From Pseudacidovorax intermedius (GTDB lineage: Bacteria > Pseudomonadota > Gammaproteobacteria > Burkholderiales > Burkholderiaceae_C), in contig NZ_QQAV01000003.1 of NCBI RefSeq assembly GCF_003350475.1, positions 336,063 through 400,062 of the forward strand: a DNA stretch of 64,000 bases. Reading direction: 5' to 3'. The notes under the pieces are model-generated. The model did not search any database. It was not told the DNA's origin and saw only the letters and a program-made list of their open reading frames with translations. Below, piece after piece: positions 25,403-32,410 of the stretch (positions are counted from its first letter, which is position 1; every line of letters starts with the position of its first letter). The position numbers and the translations under genes are program-made.

Positions 25403-25497
25403 CTTAGCCTCGCGGCACTTGCACCTCGACCCTCCGTGCGCCCCACAGACGCCGCCGAGCACTGAGCACCGAGCAATCGACGACCAGACCGACCCCC

Positions 25498-26664
25498 TCA
25501 GTCCCCCAGTCGATACCCCGCCGCCGCAATCGTCCGCTTGGCGATGTTCAGCTGGTGGATCTGACTCGTGCCCTCGTACAGCCGGAACAGCCGCACATCA
25601 CGGTAGAAGCGCTCGATCGGGTGACCCTGGATGAAGCCCGTGCCGCCCAGCATCTGCACGCACCGGTCGGCTACGCGGCCACACATCTCGGAGGCGAAGT
25701 ACTTGCAGATCGACGCCTGCAGCGTCACGTCCTGCCCCGCATCGCGCTCGCGCGCCGTCTGCAGGATCAGCGCGCGCGCCGCCTGGATCTCGGTCTGGCA
25801 GTCGGCGATCAACGCCTGCACCAGCTGGAAGGCAGCCACCGGCTGCCCGAACTGCCGGCGCTGCGCCGTCCAGGCAATGGCCTCTTCCAGCATGCGGATC
25901 GCGGGGCCCGTGCACAGCGCCGCCAGATGGATGCGCTGCTTGTTCAGCACCTTCATCGCCGTCTTGAAACCCGTGCCCTCCGTCCCGCCGATGAGATGGC
26001 TGGCCGGCACGCGGCAATCCTGCAGGTGCACCTCGGACACCGGCGAGCCGGCCTGGCCCATCTTGCGGTAGGCCGCGGCCGTGGACAGCCCTGGCATGTC
26101 CCGCTCCACCAGAAAGGCGCTGATGCCCCGCGCGCTCGCGTCCTGCGGATCGGTGCGCGCCATCACCGTGAACAGGCCGGCGATGGGCGCGTTGGTGATG
26201 AAGCACTTGGTGCCATTGAGCACATAGTGATCGCCTTCGCGCACCGCCGTCGTCTTGAGCGCCGTAGCGTCGGAACCGGCCTCGGGCTCGGTCAGCGCGA
26301 AGGCGCCCGTCAACTGACCGCTGGCGAGCAGTGGCAGATAGCGGTCCTTCTGTGCGGGCGTGCCATCGGCCACCAGCGCCTCGGAGCCGATGCCGGTGTT
26401 GGTGCCCACACGCGCACGGAAGGCCACCGAGGCCTGAGACAGTTCCATCGCCGCCAGCACCAGCTCTTCGGTCGTCATGCCCATGCCGCCCCAGGTCTCG
26501 GGGATGGACCAGCCGAAGAAGCCAAGGCGCGCCATGTCCTCCACCAGGTCGCTGGGCACCTCGTCGCGGGCCTCGACCTCGGCCTCGCGCGGGATCAGGC
26601 GCTCGCGCACATAGCGGCGCAGGGATTGCAGGGTTTCGTCGAAGGCGGCGGGGTCGCGGATCAT
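25498..26664 (-). CDS. Acyl-CoA dehydrogenase family protein
   Basis: 388 residues, canonical acyl-CoA dehydrogenase. It has FALTEPEAGSDATALKT, KCFITNAPIAGLFTVMART, RRQFGQPVAAFQLVQ, QMLGGTGFIQGHPIERFYRD and LYEGTSQIHQLNIAKR with the catalytic glutamate in YEGT. The FAD-containing enzyme introduces an alpha-beta double bond into acyl-CoA and passes electrons to ETF. It lies downstream of a CaiB-type CoA-transferase and a Bug receptor on the same strand, separated from the transferase by 173 bp containing a REP-like unit, so it may have its own promoter. No clear ribosome-binding site precedes the ATG. Confidence 0.92.
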   Translation of the reverse strand: MIRDPAAFDETLQSLRRYVRERLIPREAEVEARDEVPSDLVEDMARLGFFGWSIPETWGGMGMTTEELVLAAMELSQASVAFRARVGTNTGIGSEALVADGTPAQKDRYLPLLASGQLTGAFALTEPEAGSDATALKTTAVREGDHYVLNGTKCFITNAPIAGLFTVMARTDPQDASARGISAFLVERDMPGLSTAAAYRKMGQAGSPVSEVHLQDCRVPASHLIGGTEGTGFKTAMKVLNKQRIHLAALCTGPAIRMLEEAIAWTAQRRQFGQPVAAFQLVQALIADCQTEIQAARALILQTARERDAGQDVTLQASICKYFASEMCGRVADRCVQMLGGTGFIQGHPIERFYRDVRLFRLYEGTSQIHQLNIAKRTIAAAGYRLGD

Positions 26665-26741
26665 GGGGGATGAGGGATGAAGTGAGGAAAGACGGACGGT
26701 GGACCAAGGTCACTCAGTGATGCCCTGAGCGGGTGCCCAGG

Positions 26742-26765
26742 CTTCGACAGGCTCAGCCCGAACGG
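26742..26765 (+). repeat. REP-like dispersed unit (CTTCGACAGGCTCAGCC type), copy 3
   Basis: CTTCGACAGGCTCAGCC followed by CGAACGG, in the 173-bp gap between the CaiB-type and acyl-CoA dehydrogenase genes. It is the third member of the set and in the opposite orientation to the unit at 25088. Confidence 0.6.
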
Positions 26766-26837
26766 CGTTGGGCCGACTGGCCCGCATTGGGCCGTGAGGC
26801 AGGATGGGCAGAGCGGCTTCGCGGCGTGGCGGGCACC

Positions 26838-28052
26838 TCACAGCGCACCGGCCGCCCGCAGCCCGCGCAGGTCTTCGGCCGTGAGGCCCAGCGCGCCGAA
26901 CACTTCGGCGTTGTGCTCGCCCACCGCCGGGCCGGTGCGCGGGGGCTGCGGCGCATGGCCGCCGAAGCGCGGCACCGCGGCGGGTGCGGGCACCGAGCCC
27001 AGCTCGGCATCGGGCAGCCGCACGATGGCGCCGCGCGCGGCGAAGTGCGGATCGGCCAGCACGTCGTCGATGTCGTAGACCTTGCAGAAAGGCACCGAGT
27101 GCGCATCGAGCGCGGCCCGCAGCTCGTCATGGCTGTGCGCGGCGCACCAGGCGGCCACGCAGCCGTCCAGCGCGTCCAGATGGCGCACCCGTAGCGGGTT
27201 GGTGGCGAAGCGCGGATCGGCGGCCATGTCGGGCGCCTGCATGGCGGCGCAGAGACGCCGGAAGATGGCGTCGGACGAGCCCACCAGCGTGATCCAGTCG
27301 CCGTCCTTCGTGCGGTAGATGTTGGACGGCGCGGTGTAGGTGGCGCGGGCGCCGCTGCGCTGGCGCGCATGGCCGGTGCGCTCGCGCTCCACGGCCAGCG
27401 GCTCCAGCACGCGCAGCAGCGCCTCGGTGGCCGACAGGTCGATCTCGCGGCCGGGCGCATCGGGGCAACGCGCCCGCTCGGCGGCCGCTGCGGCGATGGC
27501 GAAGGCGCCGAACAGACCGGCCATCGAATCGCCCAGCGGAAAGTTCACATGCTGCGGCGGGCCGGCCGCCTCGCCGGTCAGATGGGCCAGGCCACCCATG
27601 GCCTCGAAGATGCGCGCAAAGCCGGGCCGGCCGGCGTAGGGCCCGGTCTGGCCGAAGCCGGTGAGCCGCAGCACGATGAGGCGCGGATTGGCCCGGTGCA
27701 GCGTCGCCAGGTCCAGGCCCCAGCGGTCGAGCGTGCCGGGGCGGAAGTTCTCCACCAGCACGTCCATGCCGGCCAGCAGGCGCAGGAACAGGGCGCGGCC
27801 GGCGTCGGTGCGCACGTCGAGCGTGATGCCGCGCTTGCCGCGGTTGAGCACCTTCCAGTACAGCGCATGGCCAGGCTCGACCGGCGCCAGCGAGCGCAGG
27901 GCGTCGCTGCCATCGGGCAGCTCCAGCTTGGTCACCTGCGCGCCCAGGTCGGCGCACAGCGTGGCCGCGAAGGGCGCGGCCACGACAGTGGCCATGTCCA
28001 GGATGCGCAGACCGTGCAGCGGCCCTTGCGCGGGATCGAAAGCGTCGGCCAT
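26838..28052 (-). CDS. CaiB/BaiF family CoA-transferase, catalytic Asp not evident
   Basis: 404 residues with class III CoA-transferase landmarks: LHGLRILDMATVVAAPFAA, LGAQVTKLELPDGSD, NRGKRGITLDVRTDAGR and NFRPGTLDRWGLD. At the position where active members have Gly-Tyr/Phe-Asp, it reads RPGFARIFEAMGGLAHLTG, so the covalent-intermediate aspartate is replaced. It may belong to a subfamily with another nucleophile or with a lyase or racemase role. Its start is 3 bp after the Bug receptor stop, so the two are co-transcribed, mirroring the Bug-CaiB pair on the other strand. Confidence 0.87.
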   Translation of the reverse strand: MADAFDPAQGPLHGLRILDMATVVAAPFAATLCADLGAQVTKLELPDGSDALRSLAPVEPGHALYWKVLNRGKRGITLDVRTDAGRALFLRLLAGMDVLVENFRPGTLDRWGLDLATLHRANPRLIVLRLTGFGQTGPYAGRPGFARIFEAMGGLAHLTGEAAGPPQHVNFPLGDSMAGLFGAFAIAAAAAERARCPDAPGREIDLSATEALLRVLEPLAVERERTGHARQRSGARATYTAPSNIYRTKDGDWITLVGSSDAIFRRLCAAMQAPDMAADPRFATNPLRVRHLDALDGCVAAWCAAHSHDELRAALDAHSVPFCKVYDIDDVLADPHFAARGAIVRLPDAELGSVPAPAAVPRFGGHAPQPPRTGPAVGEHNAEVFGALGLTAEDLRGLRAAGAL

Positions 28053-28055
28053 GCC

Positions 28056-29030
28056 TCAGTCCACCCGCGCGCCGGTGGACTTGACCAGCGCCGCCCAGCT
28101 GCGGCTGTCCTTGGCGATGAGGGCGCCGAAGTCCTCGGGGCTGCCGCCGCCGGGCTCGGCGCCCAGGTCCACCAGGCGCTTGCGGATCTCCGGCTTGGCC
28201 ACGGCCGCCACCGCCACTTCGTTCAGCTTCGCGACGATGGGTCTGGGCGTGCCGGCCGGCGCCATCAGGCCCTTCCAGGCCGTGACGTTGAAGCCGGGCA
28301 GGCCGGACTCGGCCACGGTGGGAATGTCCGGTGCACCGCTGGCACGCGACGGGCTGGCCACGCCCAGGGCCCGCAGGCGGCCGGACTGCACCTGGGGCAG
28401 CAGCGCCGGCATGTTGTCGATCATCACCGTGATCTGGCCCGAGATCAGGTCGTTCATGGCCGGCGCGCTGCCCTTGTAGGGCACATGGACCATCTGCGTG
28501 CCCGCCATCTGGTTGAACAACTCGCCGCCCAGGTGCGCCGGCGTGCCGTTGCCCGGCGAGCCGAAGGAGACCTTGCCCGGATTGACCTTGGCATAGGCGA
28601 TGAACTCGCGCACATCGCGCGCCGGCACCGAGGGCGTGACGGCCATGAGCTGATGGTCGCGCGCCAGCAGGGCCACCGGCGCCAGGTCGGTGGCCGGGTT
28701 GTAGGGCATGCGGCCATACAGGCTGGGGTTGATGGCGATGGGGCCGGCCGCCGCCAGCAGCAGGGTGTAGCCGTCGGCCGGCGACTTGGCCACCATGTCG
28801 CCTGCGATGTTGCCGCCGGCGCCGGGTCGGTTGTCCACCACCACGGGCTGGCCGAGCCCGGCGCGCAGTTCCTCGGCGATGAGCCGGCCCACCACGTCGG
28901 CGGAGCCGCCGGGCGCAAAGGGCACGACCAGGCGGATCGGCTTGGTGGGATAGGCGGCCTGCGCCGAGGCGAGCGGCGCGGCCAGTGCGAGGCCGGCCGC
29001 CAGCGTGGCGGCCATCAGTTGCTTGAACAT
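28056..29030 (-). CDS. Bug family (TctC-type) periplasmic solute receptor
   Basis: 324 residues. The signal peptide ends ASAQA near residue 25, followed by RLVVPFAPGGSADVVGR, NRPGAGGNIAGDMVAKSPADGYTLL, VPYKGSAPAMNDLISGQITVMID and ALGVASPSRASGAPDIPTVAESG. GGAGAC lies 4 bp before the ATG. The longer in-frame start would cross the divergent iclR promoter and is unlikely. It is the first gene of a Bug-CaiB(-acyl-CoA dehydrogenase) set, and the divergent tandem IclR gene is its likely regulator. Confidence 0.92.
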   Translation of the reverse strand: MFKQLMAATLAAGLALAAPLASAQAAYPTKPIRLVVPFAPGGSADVVGRLIAEELRAGLGQPVVVDNRPGAGGNIAGDMVAKSPADGYTLLLAAAGPIAINPSLYGRMPYNPATDLAPVALLARDHQLMAVTPSVPARDVREFIAYAKVNPGKVSFGSPGNGTPAHLGGELFNQMAGTQMVHVPYKGSAPAMNDLISGQITVMIDNMPALLPQVQSGRLRALGVASPSRASGAPDIPTVAESGLPGFNVTAWKGLMAPAGTPRPIVAKLNEVAVAAVAKPEIRKRLVDLGAEPGGGSPEDFGALIAKDSRSWAALVKSTGARVD

Positions 29031-29172
29031 GGTTGTCTCCGAGGAAGCATGCGCTCGTTGGCGCGATGTGGCCCGAAGACTAGGCAGACGCAATCCTGCC
29101 GCCAACCGCTGTTTCGCTATATTGGACAAGCCTCGCCTGTCGTATTGCACCTCTCACCTGCCCCTTTGCTTC

Positions 29173-30795
29173 ATGCCGACCGCCGACCCACGCTTCGCCG
29201 CCACGCTGGCCCATGGCCTGGACGTGCTGGAAGCCTTTGCCGGCGCGCCCGCCGTGCTGACCAATGCGGCGCTCGCGCAGCGCACCGGCCTCGCCCGCGC
29301 CACCATCACACGCCTCACCACCACGCTGGCCAGCCGCGGCCTCGTCGTCCCCGCCGGCGAAGGGCGTGGCCACCGGCTGGGCAGCGGCGCGCTGACGCTG
29401 GGCTATCCGCTGCTCGCGCAGCTGGGCCTGCGACGCATCGCCCGGCTGCCGATGAAGCAGCTGGCCGATGCGCTGGGCGCCTCGGTGTCGCTGGGCATGC
29501 GCGACCGGCACCGCATGGTCTATGTGGAGACCTGGCGCAACAACGACCCGCTCACCTTCCAGCCCGACCTCGGGGCGCCGCTGCCCCTGCTGGACACGGC
29601 CATGGGTCGCGCGTGGCTGGCCACCGCCACGCCGGCCGAGCGCGAGGCCGCACGCGCAGCCCTGAGCGACGTGGAAGGCGCGCAGGCGCACCGTTTCGAC
29701 GGCGTGCTGCGCGAAGCCCAGCGGCAGTGGGCCGCGCAAGGCTTCTGCCATTCCGAAGGCGACTGGCTGCCCGACGTGCACGCGGTGGCCGTGCCGCTGC
29801 GCATCACGCTGCAGGGCGGGCACCTGCTGCTCAACGCCGGCCTGCCCGCGCGGCGGCTGGCACCGCGCGCGTTGCAGCGGGAGATCGGCCCATGTCTCGT
29901 GCAGCTGGCACGCACCATCGAGGCCGACTGGCGGCGCGCCCTGCTGCGCGACGGCGCGGGCCAGCCACCGGCCGTGCCACCCGCGCCCGCCTGGCTGGTG
30001 GGCCATGGCCCGGCCACAGCAAGGGATATGGACCCGCGCGACGGCGGCTTCGCACGCACGCTCGCGCACGGCATCGACCTGCTGCGCAGCTTCGCGCCGG
30101 GCGAGCCGGTGCTGGGCATCCGCGCACTGGCGCGCCGGCTGGCCCTGGCACCCAACACCGTGCAGCGGCTGGTGCACACGCTGGTGGCGCGCGGCTATCT
30201 GCGGCGCGACGACGCCACGGCCGGCTACCGCCTGGCGCCCGCGGTGCTGGCCGCGGCCTATCCCATGCTGTCGGGGCTGCCGCTGCGGCGGCGTGCGCGG
30301 CCGGCCATGCTGGCCCTGGCGGCCCGCACCGGTGGCGCGGTGTCACTGGGCCTGCCGCACGAGACCAGCATGATCTATGTCGAAACCGCCTGGCAGACCG
30401 ACGCGCGCCTGCTGCCGCCCGACACTGGCGCCCCGATGCCGATGCTGCAGACCGCCATGGGCCGGGCCTGGCTGGCGAGCGTGGACCACGCGATGCGCGA
30501 GGCCCTGCTGCACCGCCTGCGCCTGGTCCAGCCCGAGGCCTTCGCGCGGCTATGGCCGGCGGCCAGTTCGGCCATGGCGGACTGCCGGCGCCAGGGGTGG
30601 TGCAGCTCGGCGGACTTCCGCCCCGAGATCGTTGCGGTGGCCGTGCCCTTCAGCCGACCTGTCGAGGGGCTGCGCTACGTGATGAACTGCGGCGTGCTGC
30701 GCGACCAGGCGGCCGATGCGCGCCGGCTGGCGCAGATCGGCGGCTGGCTGCGCGAGACGGTGGCCGCGCTGGAAAGCGCCGAAGCGCAGAACTGA
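29173..30795 (+). CDS. Tandem-duplicated IclR family regulator (two complete IclR units in one chain)
   Basis: 540 residues, about twice the usual IclR length. Unit 1 (about 8-265) has FAATLAHGLDVLEAFAG, an HTH (LAQRTGLARATITRLTTTL) and an effector domain with ASVSLGMRDRHRMVYVET and LLDTAMGRAWLA. Unit 2 (from about 292) repeats the order: FARTLAHGIDLLRSFAPG, LARRLALAPNTVQRLVHTL, GAVSLGLPHETSMIYVET and MLQTAMGRAWLA. The frame is continuous through a short Pro-rich linker (QPPAVPPAPAW). It is divergent from the Bug-CaiB operon by 142 bp. A chain carrying two DNA-binding and two effector domains may act as a pseudo-dimer. Confidence 0.92.
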   Translation: MPTADPRFAATLAHGLDVLEAFAGAPAVLTNAALAQRTGLARATITRLTTTLASRGLVVPAGEGRGHRLGSGALTLGYPLLAQLGLRRIARLPMKQLADALGASVSLGMRDRHRMVYVETWRNNDPLTFQPDLGAPLPLLDTAMGRAWLATATPAEREAARAALSDVEGAQAHRFDGVLREAQRQWAAQGFCHSEGDWLPDVHAVAVPLRITLQGGHLLLNAGLPARRLAPRALQREIGPCLVQLARTIEADWRRALLRDGAGQPPAVPPAPAWLVGHGPATARDMDPRDGGFARTLAHGIDLLRSFAPGEPVLGIRALARRLALAPNTVQRLVHTLVARGYLRRDDATAGYRLAPAVLAAAYPMLSGLPLRRRARPAMLALAARTGGAVSLGLPHETSMIYVETAWQTDARLLPPDTGAPMPMLQTAMGRAWLASVDHAMREALLHRLRLVQPEAFARLWPAASSAMADCRRQGWCSSADFRPEIVAVAVPFSRPVEGLRYVMNCGVLRDQAADARRLAQIGGWLRETVAALESAEAQN

Positions 30796-30807
30796 GGTTT
30801 GCCGCAC

Positions 30808-30826
30808 GCGCCGAATCCGACGGCGC
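30808..30826. terminator. Short hairpin between convergent iclR and heme-binding-like genes
   Basis: GCGCCG-aatccga-CGGCGC sits 13 bp after the iclR stop in the 79-bp convergent gap. Six-bp stem, no T-tract; weak candidate. Confidence 0.3.
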
Positions 30827-30874
30827 TATCGGGCCAGCGTCGCGGCCGAGGGCGGCCGGCACCCAGGGCCTCGC

Positions 30875-31309
30875 TCAGCCCCACTGCAGCCCGACGGCCT
30901 CCACGCCCGCGATGCAGATCAGCTCGTCCTCGTCGCCGGTGCCACCGCTGGCGCCCACGGCGCCGATCACCGTGCCAGACGCGTCCTTGATGACCACGGC
31001 CCCGGTCTGCGGCAGGAAGCGGCCCTGCGCCGTCGCCGACAGCGAGACGAAGAAGTTGGGGTTGTCGCGGGCCCGCTCGGCCAGCGCGCGGCTGGCCACG
31101 CCCATGCCCACCGCGCCCCAGGCCTTGGCCCGTGCGACGTCGAAGCGGAACATGCTGGCGCCGTCCTCGCTGGCAAAGGCCTTGAGGTGGCCGGCGCCGT
31201 CGAGCACGGCCACCGCCATGGGTTTGAAGCCGCGTTCACGCGATCGCGCCAGGGCGGCGGCCAGCAGGCGCTGGGCCTGGTCGAGGGTGAGGGTGAGGGT
31301 GGCAGTCAT
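30875..31309 (-). CDS. GlcG/HbpS family protein (heme-degrading-domain-like)
   Basis: 144 residues from the chosen ATG (MTATLTLTLDQAQ); an ATG six codons upstream is also possible. It shows LAAALARSRERGFKPMAVAVLDGAGHLKAF split by short turns, RAKAWGAVGMG, and GRFLPQTGAVVIKD followed by GAVGASGGTGDEDE, the landmarks of the GlcG/HbpS fold. Some members bind heme, while others are found beside catabolic genes with unknown role. It is the last gene of the meta-cleavage-type operon, 46 bp after the Bug receptor gene. Confidence 0.85.
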   Translation of the reverse strand: MTATLTLTLDQAQRLLAAALARSRERGFKPMAVAVLDGAGHLKAFASEDGASMFRFDVARAKAWGAVGMGVASRALAERARDNPNFFVSLSATAQGRFLPQTGAVVIKDASGTVIGAVGASGGTGDEDELICIAGVEAVGLQWG

Positions 31310-31355
31310 GGTGAAAGAGGTCTCCATCTCGACACAGCCTGTCCGTGCACGGCGC

Positions 31356-32330
31356 TCATTCGGGCTGCAGGCCGATGGTCTTGACCGCCACCGCCCAGCG
31401 CTCGCGCTCGGCCTTCATGAAGCTGCCGAATTCGGCCGGGCTCATGGGGCCTTCGGCCATCGTGCCCAGCGCGGCCAGCCGCTGCGCGGTCTCGGGCTGG
31501 GCCATGACCTTGTCCAGGTCGGCATTGATGCGGGCCACCACCGCAGCGGGCGTGCCGGCCGGCGCGAAGATGCCGTTCCAGCCGGTGAACTCGAAGCCCG
31601 GCAGGGTCTCGGCGACGGTGGCCACCTGCGGCCACTGCGGCAGCCGCTTGCCGGTGCTCACGGCCAGCGCACGCACCTGACCCCCCTGGATGTAGGCGGT
31701 GAGGGCCGCCTCGGGCAGGCACACCAGCTGCAGCCGGCCGCCCAGCAGGTCCTGCAGCGCCTCGGGCGCCTTGGTGTAGGGCACCTGGTTGAGCTTGATG
31801 CCGGCGGTGGCGGCCATGCTGTCGAGCACCATGCCCGAGAAGGTCTTGGGCCCCTCGGTACCGGCGGCCAGCATCCCGGGCTGGGCCTTGGCACGCGCGA
31901 TGAGGTCGGGCAGGTCCTTGGCCGGGAAGCTGGCCGCGGCAGCCAGCACGAAGGGGCTGCGCCCGACCAGCCGCACCGGCACGAAGTCGCGCGCCGGGTC
32001 GTAGGGCAGCGACTTGAAGGTGAACACGTTGGTCACCATGGCCGCGGTGGTGGCGTAGTAGAGCGTGTAGCCGTCGGGTGCGGCACGGGCCGCCACCTGG
32101 GCGCCGATCACGTTCTGGCCGCCGGGGCGGTTGTCGATGATCACGGCCTGCTGCCACAGGCGCGAAAGCTGGTCGCCGATCTGGCGGGCCAGGATGTCCG
32201 GCCCCGAGCCCGCGGGCTGCGAGAGCACGAAGCGAACGGGCTTGTCGGGCCAGGACTGGGCGCGCGCCGCGGGGGCGGCAAGGGGCAGGGCCAGGGCGGC
32301 CAGGGCCTGCTGGAATTGGCGTCGGTTCAT
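31356..32330 (-). CDS. Bug family (TctC-type) periplasmic solute receptor
   Basis: 324 residues. The start NRRQFQQALAALALPLAAP is Tat-like, with a cleavage site near ARAQ (25). The binding-loop motif is altered to FVLSQPAGSGPDILAR; NRPGGQNVIGAQVAARAAPDGYTL, VPYTKAPEALQDLLGGRLQLV and ALAVSTGKRLPQWPQVATVAE follow. GGAGAC precedes the ATG. It lies in an operon with an extradiol-type dioxygenase, a flavoprotein hydroxylase and a fumarylacetoacetase-family hydrolase, so an aromatic acid is a likely ligand. The altered first loop suggests a ligand unlike that of the other four receptors. Confidence 0.9.
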   Translation of the reverse strand: MNRRQFQQALAALALPLAAPAARAQSWPDKPVRFVLSQPAGSGPDILARQIGDQLSRLWQQAVIIDNRPGGQNVIGAQVAARAAPDGYTLYYATTAAMVTNVFTFKSLPYDPARDFVPVRLVGRSPFVLAAAASFPAKDLPDLIARAKAQPGMLAAGTEGPKTFSGMVLDSMAATAGIKLNQVPYTKAPEALQDLLGGRLQLVCLPEAALTAYIQGGQVRALAVSTGKRLPQWPQVATVAETLPGFEFTGWNGIFAPAGTPAAVVARINADLDKVMAQPETAQRLAALGTMAEGPMSPAEFGSFMKAERERWAVAVKTIGLQPE

Positions 32331-32410
32331 GGTGCGTTGTCTCCGTCTGTGGTTGTTGTCGTCGTCGAAAGCGTGGTCTGCCTCGCCGCCGGGGTGGCGG
32401 CGGGCGCCGT

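Larger units (their letters stand above)
24657..25497. other. 841-bp non-coding island: inverted repeat, short tandem repeats, REP-like units
   Basis: No credible gene lies here; open frames crossing it are repeats read as protein (for example Pro-Gly runs). It holds a 167-bp sequence and its inverted, about 85-90% identical copy near the two ends. Between them are an 8-bp tandem repeat, two adjoining 6-bp tandem repeats and two dispersed palindromic units. It separates two convergently transcribed CaiB-linked operons. No transposase remnant or target-site duplication was seen. Confidence 0.8.

Noticed and set aside
25121-25465. Small hypothetical gene inside the repeat island
   Set aside because: The translated peptide derives from the inverted repeat and a REP-like unit, and the same peptide pattern appears in the other copy in a different frame context.
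29173-30795. Two separate iclR genes merged by a sequencing error
   Set aside because: The linker between units is in frame with no internal start preceded by a ribosome-binding site, and codon usage is continuous; a genuine fusion is the simpler reading.
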